DNA of 64,000 bases from contig NZ_VHIV01000001.1 in assembly GCF_006494425.1 (NCBI RefSeq), positions 310,001 through 374,000 on the forward strand. The letters run 5' to 3'. Below the pieces are notes generated by a model that was given only the letters and a program-made list of their open reading frames with translations, was not told where the DNA came from and searched no databases. Positions 1 to 9,724 of this stretch are shown here, one piece after another (position 1 is the stretch's first letter; the number at the start of each line of letters is the position of its first letter). This stretch comes from Bacillus dicomae. GTDB lineage: Bacteria; Bacillota; Bacilli; Bacillales; Bacillaceae_G. A program made the translations under genes and the position numbers.

Positions 1-60
1 GGTGCGACAGCAATTACGACATCAAAACGCGAACTATGGAAACATTATCAAAAAAAGTGA
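1..60 (+). CDS. glpP: GlpP glycerol operon antiterminator, C-terminal end (partial)
   Basis: Only the last 19 codons are present, open from base 1 and ending in TGA at 58-60. The tail reads GATAITTSKRELWKH, which fits the end of the glycerol-3-phosphate-responsive antiterminator GlpP. GlpP binds leader RNA when glycerol-3-phosphate is present and lets transcription pass the terminators in front of glpF and glpD. The context supports this strongly: glpF, glpK and glpD follow, each transcription unit having a matching leader hairpin. The call relies mostly on synteny because the visible part is so short. Confidence 0.8.
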   Translation, partial: GATAITTSKRELWKHYQKK

Positions 61-81
61 CGAAAATGTGAAATAATTCTG

Positions 82-110
82 TTGACACCGCTTTCATTAA
101 CAGTTAACAT
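82..110 (+). promoter_or_regulatory. glpFK promoter with overlapping cre site
   Basis: A perfect -35 TTGACA (82-87) is followed after 17 bases by TAACAT (105-110). Positions 83-96 read TGACACCGCTTTCA, matching the CcpA cre consensus TGWNANCGNTNNCA at every fixed position. The cre overlaps the -35 box, so CcpA binding should block RNA polymerase. Glucose repression of glycerol genes is well known in Bacillus; the assignment here is by motif only. Confidence 0.75.
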
Positions 111-146
111 TATAGACAAGTTAATAAACGTGACGGAGAAAAGTAG

Positions 147-215
147 AGATCCACATTTCATTGTTTCTATATAAACTTATATAGAAGCGTGCAAAGCTGT
201 GGGTCTTTTTCTTTT
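147..215 (+). terminator. GlpP-controlled leader terminator before glpF
   Basis: The arm AGATCCACA (147-155) pairs with TGTGGGTCT (198-206), followed by a T-rich tail. It lies between the promoter and the glpF ribosome binding site, so it must be read through to express the operon. The same arm sequence type (GAGACCACA) recurs in front of glpD, which supports a shared GlpP target. Confidence 0.8.
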
Positions 216-288
216 GACAAAAACGAATGGCCATTCATTTTACCTCTATCACATTTGGAAGCGTTTAAATTGATTGTGGAGGGATACT

Positions 289-1110
289 ATGTCAGCATTT
301 TTAGGAGAGTTAATAGGGACTGCGTTGTTAATCGTACTTGGTGGCGGCGTTTGTGCTGGTGTAAGTTTAAAGAAGTCGTTTGCGAAAGATTCAGGTTGGA
401 TTGTCATTACAATGGGCTGGGGCTTAGCAGTAGCGGTTGCAGCATATGCGGTTGGATCAATTAGTGGGGCACATTTGAATCCGGCTTTAACGATAGGACT
501 AGCATTTAAGGGAGCGTTCCCATGGAGTGACGTACCTGGTTATATCGCAGCACAAATGATTGGGGCAATTATCGGGGCAGTTATCGTATATTTACATTAC
601 TTACCACACTGGAAAGAAACAGAAGATCCAGGAACAAAGTTAGGTGTATTTGCAACAGGTCCAGCAATTCCGAACACATTTGCAAACCTTTTAAGTGAAA
701 TGATTGGAACATTCGTTTTAGTATTTGGTATATTAGCAATTGGAGCAAATAAATTTGCAGATGGATTAAATCCATTTATCGTAGGTTTCTTAATCGTAAG
801 TATTGGTTTATCATTAGGTGGAACAACAGGATACGCAATCAACCCGGCTCGTGATTTAGGTCCGCGTATTGCACACTTCTTCCTTCCGATTGCAGGAAAG
901 GGCGGTTCAAACTGGAAGTATGCATGGATTCCAGTAGTTGGTCCAATTTTAGGTGGATCACTTGCAGGTTTATTCCATCAAGTTGTATTTGAAGGAAAAC
1001 AAAACTCAGCACTTATTTATGTAATTATCGCAACTGTGATTGTACTAGCAATCTCTTATATGACAAGTAAAAAAAGTGGAAGCACTACAAATAGTAGAAA
1101 AGTAGCATAG
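289..1110 (+). CDS. glpF: Glycerol uptake facilitator GlpF
   Basis: This 273-residue membrane channel of the MIP/aquaglyceroporin family lets glycerol diffuse into the cell. The two pore signatures are visible: NPA at residues 64-66 and NPA at 185-187. The second is followed by Arg-Asp (NPARD), the arrangement typical of glycerol facilitators rather than water-only aquaporins. About six hydrophobic segments surround them. ATG at 289 is chosen because GTGGAGGG (276-283) is a good ribosome binding site; an in-frame upstream ATG at 274 lies before that site. glpK follows after 12 bases, so the two are co-transcribed. Expression should depend on GlpP antitermination and on CcpA through the upstream cre. 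Confidence 0.96.
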   Translation: MSAFLGELIGTALLIVLGGGVCAGVSLKKSFAKDSGWIVITMGWGLAVAVAAYAVGSISGAHLNPALTIGLAFKGAFPWSDVPGYIAAQMIGAIIGAVIVYLHYLPHWKETEDPGTKLGVFATGPAIPNTFANLLSEMIGTFVLVFGILAIGANKFADGLNPFIVGFLIVSIGLSLGGTTGYAINPARDLGPRIAHFFLPIAGKGGSNWKYAWIPVVGPILGGSLAGLFHQVVFEGKQNSALIYVIIATVIVLAISYMTSKKSGSTTNSRKVA

Positions 1111-2613
<1,503 letters not shown>

Positions 2614-2626
2614 TCATAAACAGTGT

Positions 2627-2723
2627 TATAATGGTGACAAGTTAATAATTCGGTAGGAGATTTGGAGAGACCACAACACGCTATAGAGGCGAAATCTATA
2701 GCGGAGTTTGTGGTCTCTTTTTT
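2627..2723 (+). promoter_or_regulatory. glpD promoter -10 and GlpP-type leader terminator
   Basis: A perfect TATAAT lies at 2627-2632 with only a weak -35 (TTTCAA, 2604-2609). The leader then holds a long hairpin: GAGACCACAA (2667-2676) pairs with TTGTGGTCTC (2708-2717), followed by TTTTTT. Its arm is nearly the same as the glpF leader arm, so glpD can be transcribed separately and is likely antiterminated by GlpP. Confidence 0.8.
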
Positions 2724-2746
2724 CGTTATCAAAGGGAGGAATTACC

Positions 2747-4429
2747 ATGAAATTTTCAAGTAAACAACGTAAAGACGTATTAAACGGAGTAAATAAACAA
2801 GAATTAGATGTGATCGTAATTGGTGGAGGTATTACTGGTTCTGGTATTGCATTAGATGGAGCAACACGCGGGTTATCAACAATTGTGTTTGAAATGCAGG
2901 ACTTTGCAGCAGGTACATCAAGTCGTTCAACGAAGCTTGTACACGGTGGTCTACGTTATTTAAAACAACTTGAAGTGAAAATGGTAGCAGAGGTGGGTAA
3001 AGAGCGTGCGATCGTATATGAGAACGGTCCCCATGTAACAACACCAGAGTGGATGTTACTTCCGTTCCATACAGGCGGTACGTTCGGATCATTTAGTACA
3101 TCAATTGGTCTTCGTGTATACGACTTCTTAGCAGGTGTAAAACGAAGCGAGCGCAGAAAAATGTTTAACCGTGAAGAAACATTAAACAAAGAGCCTCTTG
3201 TGAAAAAAGAAGGATTAAAAGGCGGCGGTTACTACGTTGAATATCGTACAGATGATGCGCGTCTTACAATTGAAGTAATGAAAGAAGCAATTGAGCATGG
3301 TGCGAAAGCTGTTAACTACGCAAAAGTAGACAGTTTCTTATATAAAGATGGAAAAGTATGTGGTGTACGTGTAATCGATTTACTAGACGGAGAAGTATAT
3401 GAAGTTTACGGTAAGAAAATTGTAAACGCTGCTGGTCCTTGGGTAGATACACTTCGTGAAAAAGATAACTCGAAAAAAGGAAAAGTACTTCAATTATCAA
3501 AAGGTGTTCACTTAGTAATTGATCAAAAACGTTTCCCATTAGGTCAAGCGATTTACTTCGATACACCAGATAAACGTATGGTATTCGCGATTCCGCGCGG
3601 TGGAAAAACATATGTAGGTACAACAGATACGTTCTATGATAAAGACGCAGCTGTACCACAAATGACAACAGAAGATCGCACATACATCATTAATGCGATT
3701 AACTACATGTTCCCAAGCGTAAAAATTACAGAAAAAGACATCGAATCAAGCTGGGCTGGTGTTCGTCCGTTAATTTACGAAGAAGGTAAGAGTGCATCTG
3801 AAATTTCTCGTAAAGACGAAATTTGGACTTCTGAATCTGGTTTAATTACAATCGCAGGTGGTAAATTAACAGGATACCGCAAAATGGCTGAAATGGTAGT
3901 AGACTACGTAACGAACTTACTACAAAAAGAAGGTCATAGTGCATATCCGAAGAGTGATACGAAACATATGCCAATCTCTGGTGGACATGTAGATGGTTCA
4001 CACGGATTCCCAGCATTCGTTGCGAAAAAAGCAGACGAAGGTACGAAATCTGGTTTAACGAAAGCGCAAGCAGAAGAGTTCGCGAAATTCTACGGCTCTA
4101 ACGTTGACGTACTATTCGACTTAGCGAAAAAACATAAAGATGAAGCGAAAGAATACAACATGCCGCTTGACGTTCTAATCCCGCTTGTATATGCAATGGA
4201 TTACGAAATGACAGCAAAACCAGTTGACTTCTTCGTACGCCGCAGAGGTGCTGTATTCTTCAACATCCACTGGGTATACGAGTGGAAAGAAGCAGTAATT
4301 AACTACATGGCTGCGAAACTAGGCTGGAGCAAAGAAGAGCAAATGAAATACACAGCAGAACTAGAAAAAGCATTAAGAGACGCTGTTATTCCTGTAGATC
4401 AACAAGAACAGGCAGCTGCGTTAGCGTAA
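2747..4429 (+). CDS. glpD: Aerobic glycerol-3-phosphate dehydrogenase GlpD
   Basis: This FAD-dependent, membrane-associated enzyme of 560 residues oxidises glycerol-3-phosphate to dihydroxyacetone phosphate and passes electrons to the quinone pool. The FAD-binding Rossmann motif is clear (GGGITGSG, residues 26-33), followed by [15 protein letters not shown], the DAO-family region typical of GlpD. The C-terminal part (about 420-560) is the helical domain found in bacterial GlpD. I start at ATG 2747 because AAAGGGAGGA (2731-2740) precedes it; the longer frame from 2708 would begin inside the leader hairpin. A strong terminator follows the stop codon, closing the glycerol locus. Confidence 0.96.
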   Translation: MKFSSKQRKDVLNGVNKQELDVIVIGGGITGSGIALDGATRGLSTIVFEMQDFAAGTSSRSTKLVHGGLRYLKQLEVKMVAEVGKERAIVYENGPHVTTPEWMLLPFHTGGTFGSFSTSIGLRVYDFLAGVKRSERRKMFNREETLNKEPLVKKEGLKGGGYYVEYRTDDARLTIEVMKEAIEHGAKAVNYAKVDSFLYKDGKVCGVRVIDLLDGEVYEVYGKKIVNAAGPWVDTLREKDNSKKGKVLQLSKGVHLVIDQKRFPLGQAIYFDTPDKRMVFAIPRGGKTYVGTTDTFYDKDAAVPQMTTEDRTYIINAINYMFPSVKITEKDIESSWAGVRPLIYEEGKSASEISRKDEIWTSESGLITIAGGKLTGYRKMAEMVVDYVTNLLQKEGHSAYPKSDTKHMPISGGHVDGSHGFPAFVAKKADEGTKSGLTKAQAEEFAKFYGSNVDVLFDLAKKHKDEAKEYNMPLDVLIPLVYAMDYEMTAKPVDFFVRRRGAVFFNIHWVYEWKEAVINYMAAKLGWSKEEQMKYTAELEKALRDAVIPVDQQEQAAALA

Positions 4430-4436
4430 AATAGAG

Positions 4437-4471
4437 AACCACCTGAAGGAGAGCCTTTAGGTGGTTTTTTG
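4437..4471 (+). terminator. glpD terminator
   Basis: AACCACCTGAAGG (4437-4449) pairs with CCTTTAGGTGGTT (4454-4466) and runs into a T tract, 7 bases after the glpD stop codon. Confidence 0.9.
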
Positions 4472-4577
4472 TGCGTTATGTATAGAATGTACTTGTATTT
4501 TATAACCAAAAAACCTAATATATAGCTTGTTGAGAGAAGTTTCATACAAAAAATAAGATACCAATATGAGGTGTATC

Positions 4578-4988
4578 ATGAAAAAAATAATTACTTACGA
4601 TTCTGAAATTCAGATGGCATATCTGTATGTAATTCCATTTACTTCAGAAATTGAGATTGAATCAACTGAAGAATTGGAAGAAAATCCAAAACTAAATGTA
4701 GATATAGATCAATTTAATCGTATAGTGGGGATTGAGTTTTTTGGAGAAAATGCTCGTAAATTAAAAGGATTAACAAATAGCAGTAAAATATATATAAAGA
4801 AAACGGCAAGTGATAATAAATACATATACTCATTTAGACTTTCCCAGGATACTCATTTGCAAAAGGTGTTATTTCATAATATCGTATTTTATTTTTCGGA
4901 TAAGAAGTATGAAGAATTTATCGGTTTTGATATTATGAAGCCATCCTTATACGGTTATGACATATTAGACTCTTTAAGTGAGTTTTAG
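4578..4988 (+). CDS. Hypothetical protein, DUF2283-like N-terminus
   Basis: A 136-residue soluble protein with no signal peptide or membrane segment. The first 60 residues read like the small DUF2283 fold: an early D-x-E...AYLYV strand, an acidic middle, then VDIDQFNRIVGIEFF, close to the family pattern of D-x-x-G-x-I-V-G-I-E. The remaining 75 residues are less conserved and I do not recognise them. ATG 4578 is preferred because TGAGGTG (4567-4573) lies just before it; an in-frame ATG at 4566 has no good ribosome binding site. It stands alone between the glpD terminator and a convergent gene. The function of this family is unknown. Confidence 0.7.
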   Translation: MKKIITYDSEIQMAYLYVIPFTSEIEIESTEELEENPKLNVDIDQFNRIVGIEFFGENARKLKGLTNSSKIYIKKTASDNKYIYSFRLSQDTHLQKVLFHNIVFYFSDKKYEEFIGFDIMKPSLYGYDILDSLSEF

Positions 4989-5217
4989 GAAGAAGGGGGA
5001 CTCGGTTAAATGGGTTCTTTTTTTATTTGGCTGTTCTTAAAGAGGAATTTCAAAATGAAAGAGCGCCTTGGGAGGAAGACGCTCTTCAGGTGAATGTACT
5101 GTAACGATGATTCGGTTTATTATATGTAATTTACTGAGGAAATGATTTCCCAAAAAAATATTATTTTAAAAAGGGAGTTGCAATTGATGGAATCAAGAGT
5201 TAGTTTTTATAAAACTG

Positions 5218-5688
5218 TCACTTTATCCTTTTCTTATTATTGGATGTATAAAGAAAAGCAAGAAGTCCGTATAAGATGCCTCCTAACAAGAAAAACGGCT
5301 CAATAAATACCAGTAGTAAAGAAAGTGATTCTGAATCCAATAAGCTTTGAATGATTCCTACACAACCCCGCAAACCTAAAACCATACATGCTCCCCATGC
5401 TGAAGTGAGCAACAGCCAGGATGGGAACCTTCGTCCCCATGCTTGAACAAGTGCAAGTGCAGTAAACGCAGCAATTATACATATGGCAATTGCAACTAGA
5501 TTAATGATAAATAACGCTTTGCCCATTGTCTTGCCTTCAAATCCTAAAGTTCCTCCTGCAGCCCAGTAAACGTGGATTAACGCGAATAGAGTCGACCAAA
5601 CAAAAGCTGCATAACCAGTAAAAACCAACTATTTCTCGATTTTGTCTAGAGGATGATGATTATTTTTGATGGGAATAACTCCTTTCAT
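5218..5688 (-). pseudogene. DUF3995-like membrane protein, 5' end broken by an in-frame stop
   Basis: The open part (5628 down to 5218, 136 codons) encodes four hydrophobic segments and the phrase LIHVYWAAGGT, which resembles the DUF3995 membrane-protein family. The reading frame continues upstream without a gap to an ATG at 5688 (20 codons: MKGVIPIKNNHHPLDKIEK then TAG). The TAG at 5631-5629 sits exactly where a TGG Trp codon would join the two halves. The AAAGGAG ribosome binding site lies after that ATG, so the original start may have been the codon now reading ATC. Translation could restart at TTG 5628, giving a truncated protein, but it has no visible ribosome binding site. I call it a probable pseudogene; a sequencing error is the alternative. 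Confidence 0.6.
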
Positions 5689-5698
5689 TAACAGCCAT

Positions 5699-5736
5699 TA
5701 AAAAAGACAAACCTAGCGATTTGATTAGGTTTGTCT
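5699..5736 (-). terminator. Terminator of the PEBP gene
   Basis: AGACAAACCTA (5705-5715) pairs with TAGGTTTGTCT (5726-5736). Read on the minus strand it is followed by TTTTTT, so it ends the transcript of the gene at 5879-6382. Confidence 0.8.
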
Positions 5737-5878
5737 ACGTTTGATACTTTTTCAGTTGTTAAAACTTGATTGGTTTTTCTATGTTATTTACTACTAAAAA
5801 TCCTTCCAATTATCGGGTTAGTTAGTTTTTTACATTTATAATTGTAATAGGATAGTTAGCGACCATAATCAGTAGTGT

Positions 5879-6382
5879 TTATAGTTGTTGCCCTTTAACG
5901 ATGAACTTAGCTTTACCTAATGTATGTTCAATCATGCTGAAGTCCATGAAAGCTGGTGTTGATTCTAATGGAATATCCAATGTTTCAACATCGAGAGCTG
6001 TTAAAATAAAGTGATAGTTATGTGGAGCGTCACCTTTAACTGGTGCTGGACCAACATATTGTGTTAAACGAGTATCGTTAGGCATTGGAATAACCTCTTT
6101 TGGCATTAAACCACTTTTTGGGTTACCGGCATCTGCTTCTAATGATGTGATGTTTCCCGGAATATCTTTAATTGCCCAGTGCCAGAATCCTGATTCTGTT
6201 GGCGCATCTGGATCAAAAATAGTTAAAACAAAACTTTTAGTTCCTGCTGGGACACCGCTCCAGGTAATTTTAGGTGAAACTTCTTCGCCACCTTCAACGC
6301 CAAACATTTTTGAATAATGGGCAGGTGCAAAGAACCCGTTTTCTAAAGAATCTTCTACTTTTACTGTGAATTTTTCTGCCAT
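5879..6382 (-). CDS. YbhB/YbcL-type phosphatidylethanolamine-binding-like protein
   Basis: A 167-residue cytoplasmic protein of the PEBP/Raf-kinase-inhibitor-like superfamily (YbhB/YbcL branch). Recognisable family stretches are SPKITWSGVPAGTKSFVLT, then DPDAPTESGFWHWAI (the ligand-site DPDAP and HW pair), then PHNYHFILTALD towards the C-terminus. Length matches bacterial members (about 160-180). The physiological role of these bacterial proteins is not settled, and no enzymatic activity should be assumed. The start has an upstream AAAGGGAGTG on the minus strand. It is monocistronic, with its own terminator at 5699-5736. Confidence 0.88.
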   Translation of the reverse strand: MAEKFTVKVEDSLENGFFAPAHYSKMFGVEGGEEVSPKITWSGVPAGTKSFVLTIFDPDAPTESGFWHWAIKDIPGNITSLEADAGNPKSGLMPKEVIPMPNDTRLTQYVGPAPVKGDAPHNYHFILTALDVETLDIPLESTPAFMDFSMIEHTLGKAKFIVKGQQL

Positions 6383-6529
6383 AATTGAGTCACTCCCTTT
6401 CGTTATAAATTAATATTAACAATACGAAATAAAAATAAAAGTAGACACTTTAAAGTTCTATACGAACTAAAAAGTAACAATTGAGAACTAGCAACGGTTA
6501 TGACCTGAAATATATTTTTTAAGAATGTA

Positions 6530-6556
6530 TAAAACTTTTCCATACAGTGCGTCGTC
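6530..6556 (+). promoter_or_regulatory. Probable autoregulated ECF sigma promoter
   Basis: TAAAAC (6530-6535) followed by TTTT, then CGTC at 6553-6556 with a 17-base spacer, resembles the ECF-type promoter (TGAAAC ... CGTC). It lies 26 bases before the sigma factor's GTG start, so the sigma factor probably drives its own operon. The motif also argues against translation starting upstream at 6525. Confidence 0.55.
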
Positions 6557-6581
6557 TAATATATGGGAAGGAGGAAATGCT

Positions 6582-7115
6582 GTGGATGAATTAACGATAG
6601 AAGCGTTTGAAATAGAAGATAAGGAGGACCTTATCGATGAAATAATGAACAAGTATGGACAAGAAGTCCTGCAGCTTGTGTATTCATATGTGAATAATAA
6701 AGAGGTTGCGGAGGATTTAACGCAAGATATATTTGTGAAATGCTATAAATCTCTTCATACATATAAAGGAAATTCGAACTTAAAAACGTGGTTATGGAGA
6801 ATTGCGATTAATCATTGTAAGGACTATTTAAAAAGTTGGTATAACAAAAAAGTTATCGTGACAGAGGATGACTTTACGTATATGGAGAGTCAAAAAGAAA
6901 GTGTCGAACAAACTGTTATTCAAAATGCAGAGGATAGTAGGCTTGCCTCTGCAGTCATGAATTTACCGATAAAATATCGAGAAGTGATTTATCTATTTTA
7001 TTATGAAGAATTATCAATTAAAGAGATTGCTACAGTAATAGAAGTGAAGGAAAATACGATAAAAACGAGACTGAAAAAAGCGAAGGAACTTTTGAAGGAA
7101 GGATTGGAGGAATAA
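6582..7115 (+). CDS. ECF-type RNA polymerase sigma factor
   Basis: A 177-residue sigma-70 factor with only regions 2 and 4, as in the extracytoplasmic-function group. Region 2 is seen in YVNNKEVAEDLTQDIFVKCY and in LKTWLWRIAINHCKDYL (residues about 37-90); region 4 in LPIKYREVIYLFYYEELS followed by the helix-turn-helix IKEIATVIEVKENTIKTRLKKAKELL near the C-terminus. The start is GTG 6582, preceded by AAGGAGGA (6569-6576). It is the first gene of a tight operon with a PadR-like protein (4-base gap) and an FtsW/RodA-like membrane protein. In such operons the next genes usually encode the partner that holds the sigma factor inactive, which here would be unusual in form. Confidence 0.9.
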   Translation: MDELTIEAFEIEDKEDLIDEIMNKYGQEVLQLVYSYVNNKEVAEDLTQDIFVKCYKSLHTYKGNSNLKTWLWRIAINHCKDYLKSWYNKKVIVTEDDFTYMESQKESVEQTVIQNAEDSRLASAVMNLPIKYREVIYLFYYEELSIKEIATVIEVKENTIKTRLKKAKELLKEGLEE

Positions 7116-7119
7116 TCAA

Positions 7120-7527
7120 ATGGAAGATCGATTAAAAGGTTTGCGAAAATCAATGGAGAATACAACGTTTAAACATTTGAGTTTTTCTGATCAGCACCAG
7201 AAGCGGGTGCGCGAAAAAATCAATCAATCGTCCGAAAAGGAAGAAGATATCCTTTTAGCAGTGTTGCAACTTCTTATGAATGAAAAAACAGGTTATGAAT
7301 TGATGCAGTTACTGCGTGGGAGAGGGATTCGAAAATTCGAAGGTGATGAAGGATCTCTATACACTGTATTACATCGTCTAGAGCAGAGTCGCTTCATCCA
7401 ATCTAGCTGGGATCACGCGGGAGCTAAATATTATCAATTAAATGAAAAAGGAAACAAGATGCTGCGAAAAGCAGAGAAGAATGCTACGAAGGCACGATTT
7501 ATATTAAAAGGATTAGTACAGGAGTGA
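7120..7527 (+). CDS. PadR-family regulator with an anti-sigma-like N-terminal extension
   Basis: The protein has 135 residues. Residues about 43-120 form a PadR winged helix (ILLAVLQLLMNEKTGYELMQ ... GSLYTVLHRLEQSRFI ... KYYQLNEKG). Before it lies a charged segment of about 40 residues (MEDRLKGLRKSMENTTFKHL onwards), which resembles the cytoplasmic start of ECF anti-sigma proteins in this group more than a normal PadR N-terminus. It follows the sigma gene by 4 bases with ribosome binding site TTGGAGGA. I infer it may couple PadR regulation to control of the sigma factor, but only the PadR part is secure. Confidence 0.8.
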   Translation: MEDRLKGLRKSMENTTFKHLSFSDQHQKRVREKINQSSEKEEDILLAVLQLLMNEKTGYELMQLLRGRGIRKFEGDEGSLYTVLHRLEQSRFIQSSWDHAGAKYYQLNEKGNKMLRKAEKNATKARFILKGLVQE

Positions 7528-7534
7528 GAAGAAA

Positions 7535-8800
7535 TTGAACAAAAAAGGGGAGCGTTTTTTAAAGGAAGTTACGAACCATATTAAATCAAAAGAAGCGAAG
7601 GACTTGGTTGCAACTGAACTAAATTTTCACTTAAAACAGGCGAAGAATATGTGGATAGAAAAAGGCTTAAGTGAGGAAGTTGCTGAAGATAAGGCCGTTG
7701 AACAAATGGGAAGTCCGATTAAACTTGGCCAGGAACTTAACAAACTGCATAAGCCAAAGGTTGATTGGTTCTTAATTGGTTTATTAGTGGCTGCTATGGG
7801 GTTAGGGTTTTTACCAGTTTTAGCTTTTGGATATACGAATGATGTAATAATGAATAAGGTGATATTTGTTATTCTCGGTGTTGTAACAGCTTTTGGGATG
7901 ATGCTGATTGATTATCGGAAATTAGAGAGAAGGGGAGGGTTGTTTTACACAATCGGAGTACTTATTCTGTTAATGCTATACTGTTTTCCGAACGCTTCGT
8001 TGACTGGAGAACCGTTAATAAAAATCGGTCCCATTGAAATTGATTGTTTAATAGCAGTACCGTTCTTTTTTCTAGCGTGGGCTTCTTTTTTCAATAATAG
8101 TAGGTTAAAGGTTATGCATCTTGTGGTTTTATATTTATTTTCTTTGTATTTATTTTTGATTGTATCAACCCTTTCGTCAATTTTTGTTTATATGACAATG
8201 GTATTCGTTATGCTTTGGTGGAGTAAGTTAGGAAAGAAAACGGCGTTGATTATTACGATTGTACCCATTTGTTTATTTATTATCAGGGCATCGGTATCCT
8301 GGTCTTCAGGATACCACTTAGATAGAATTTTAGGGTATTTAAATCCGGAGAGTGATGCAGGTGGTGCAGGATTTATGTATATACGTTTAAAAGAGGTAAT
8401 GTCATCGGCTGGTTGGTTTGGTACATCTGGAGATACAAAATTCATCCCTGCTGCGGATACTGATTTTGTATTTGCAAGTTTGACTTACTATTATGGGTAT
8501 GTGCTTGCGTTAATTCTGGTTTCTGTTCTTTCTCTTTTTGTAGCAAGATTAGTAATCATATCTTATAAAATAAATGACCGATATGGTAAATTGCTTCTCA
8601 TTGGAGGAATGACTCTTTTTGTAGTCCAGTTTATTTATAACGTGGGCATGATTTTAGGCTTATTGCCGATTGCTGCTATATCATTACCTTTTATTAGTTA
8701 TGGATTAACACCGACTGTATTTCATGCGCTTTTAATGGGGATTGTGTTAAGTGTATATCGACGTAAAGATATGCCATTTAGAATGAAGAGAACACCTTGA
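7535..8800 (+). CDS. FtsW/RodA/SpoVE-like membrane protein with permease-prefix domain
   Basis: A 421-residue protein. Residues 1-75 are soluble and helical (FLKEVTNHIKSKEAKDLVAT ... AVEQMGSPIKLGQELNKLH), matching the permease-prefix domain often fused to membrane proteins in ECF or PadR operons. About ten hydrophobic segments follow, with the SEDS-like C-terminal stretch FIYNVGMILGLLPIAAISLP and FISYGLTP, close to the conserved FxNxxVxxGLLPxTGxxLPFxSYG of FtsW/RodA. SEDS proteins polymerise peptidoglycan glycan chains, but family members in such operons are not proven to do so. The start is TTG 7535, with the AGGAG site inside the end of the PadR gene, suggesting translational coupling. The stop codon lies in the terminator stem. 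Confidence 0.8.
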   Translation: MNKKGERFLKEVTNHIKSKEAKDLVATELNFHLKQAKNMWIEKGLSEEVAEDKAVEQMGSPIKLGQELNKLHKPKVDWFLIGLLVAAMGLGFLPVLAFGYTNDVIMNKVIFVILGVVTAFGMMLIDYRKLERRGGLFYTIGVLILLMLYCFPNASLTGEPLIKIGPIEIDCLIAVPFFFLAWASFFNNSRLKVMHLVVLYLFSLYLFLIVSTLSSIFVYMTMVFVMLWWSKLGKKTALIITIVPICLFIIRASVSWSSGYHLDRILGYLNPESDAGGAGFMYIRLKEVMSSAGWFGTSGDTKFIPAADTDFVFASLTYYYGYVLALILVSVLSLFVARLVIISYKINDRYGKLLLIGGMTLFVVQFIYNVGMILGLLPIAAISLPFISYGLTPTVFHALLMGIVLSVYRRKDMPFRMKRTP

Positions 8801-8820
8801 TAATGATCAAGGTGTTTCTT
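8791..8820 (+). terminator. Sigma operon terminator overlapping the stop codon
   Basis: AACACCTTGAT (8791-8801), loop AATG, ATCAAGGTGTT (8806-8816), then a T-rich tail. The stop TGA (8798-8800) is inside the stem. The same stem recurs at 12996-13021. Confidence 0.9.
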
Positions 8821-8920
8821 TTATATGTAAAAAGAATTCACTATTATAATCAAGTACGGCATACTAAAAGAACAACAAAATGATATTTTAGCATCACTTA
8901 CATATAGGAGGACAAATAAA

Positions 8921-9466
8921 TTGAGTAACCTCACTCGTTTACGTACACAAATTTTAATAACGAACACGTTCATAGAACTATTAAAAGAAAAACCATTCTC
9001 AGCCATTACGATTAATCATATTTGCGAAAAAGCAATGATTCATAGAAGTACGTTTTACCGTTATTACGTTGATAAGTATGAACTCTTTAGTGCCACGATA
9101 AATACTATTGCCATAGAGCTATTTGAACAAACGAAGCAAGGTTTGAATTTGAAACGTACATTTTTTGAAGAAGTAATTGACTACATAGATGTGAATCGTG
9201 CGTTGTTTTTTAACGTTACGAGTAAAAATAATAGCCGTGAATTATATGATAAGTTGATTCAACTTGGTGGGGAGGCTTTACATGAAAATGCAACGCAATA
9301 TAACGACCCTCTTTCAAGACAAATCCAAAATTCAGATTATCCAAATGTGTTATGTGATTTTTATTGTAGTGGATTTTTTGAGATCGTAAAAAAATGGGTA
9401 AATAATGAATATCCGTATTCGAAAGAAGAACTCATCCATATCGTTAACAATTTTCTCATAAAGTGA
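8921..9466 (+). CDS. TetR/AcrR-family transcriptional regulator
   Basis: A 181-residue repressor-type protein. The N-terminal helix-turn-helix is clear (FSAITINHICEKAMIHRSTFYRYY, residues about 26-49 including the family YxH/Y-type end of helix 3). The C-terminal part is a helical ligand-binding region, resembling the TetR_C_33-like group with CxxF segments. The start is TTG 8921 with TAGGAGGAC before it. It is followed on the same strand by a large MMPL transporter, and an imperfect palindrome lies in front of that gene, so it is probably the local repressor of the pump. Its last codons (ATA AAG TGA) lie inside the bcr1 repeat, meaning the repeat supplies the present C-terminus. Confidence 0.87.
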   Translation: MSNLTRLRTQILITNTFIELLKEKPFSAITINHICEKAMIHRSTFYRYYVDKYELFSATINTIAIELFEQTKQGLNLKRTFFEEVIDYIDVNRALFFNVTSKNNSRELYDKLIQLGGEALHENATQYNDPLSRQIQNSDYPNVLCDFYCSGFFEIVKKWVNNEYPYSKEELIHIVNNFLIK

Positions 9467-9610
9467 AACTTTAATCAGTGGGGGCTTCATCCCCCGCTGA
9501 TTATTAGCACTCACCAATCGGGCATTTACGGACAGCCCGACCCCAACCTAACTTTTTTGCTTTCGCTGAATTTTGAGGTGGGGATCTTACTGCCTGTTAA
9601 TGCGGGGTAA
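9459..9610 (+). repeat. bcr1-type repeat, copy 1
   Basis: This roughly 152-bp element starts TAAAGTGAAACTTTAATCAG and contains GCTTTCGCTGAATTTTGAGG near its other end. It matches the reverse complement of 34076-34230 over nearly its whole length and a third, more diverged copy at 56869-57023. I recognise it as the B. cereus-group bcr1 repeat. It overlaps the last codons of the TetR gene. Confidence 0.85.
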
Positions 9611-9623
9611 ATGAATCAAAATA

Positions 9624-9654
9624 AGACATATGTCTCATTTTGAGACGTATATTC
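9624..9654. promoter_or_regulatory. Probable TetR operator before the MMPL gene
   Basis: AGACATATGTCTCA (9624-9637) faces TGAGACGTATATTC (9641-9654) across three T bases, an imperfect 31-bp palindrome. It lies about 70 bases before the transporter start and downstream of the TetR gene, as expected for a local repressor site. A possible -10 is TATGAT at 9684-9689. Confidence 0.6.
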
Positions 9655-9724
9655 ATTTTTATTCATCGTTTTCCTTTAAAGCCTATGATAAATTATTGAG
9701 CATAGCAAAGGAGGAAAGAAAAAT

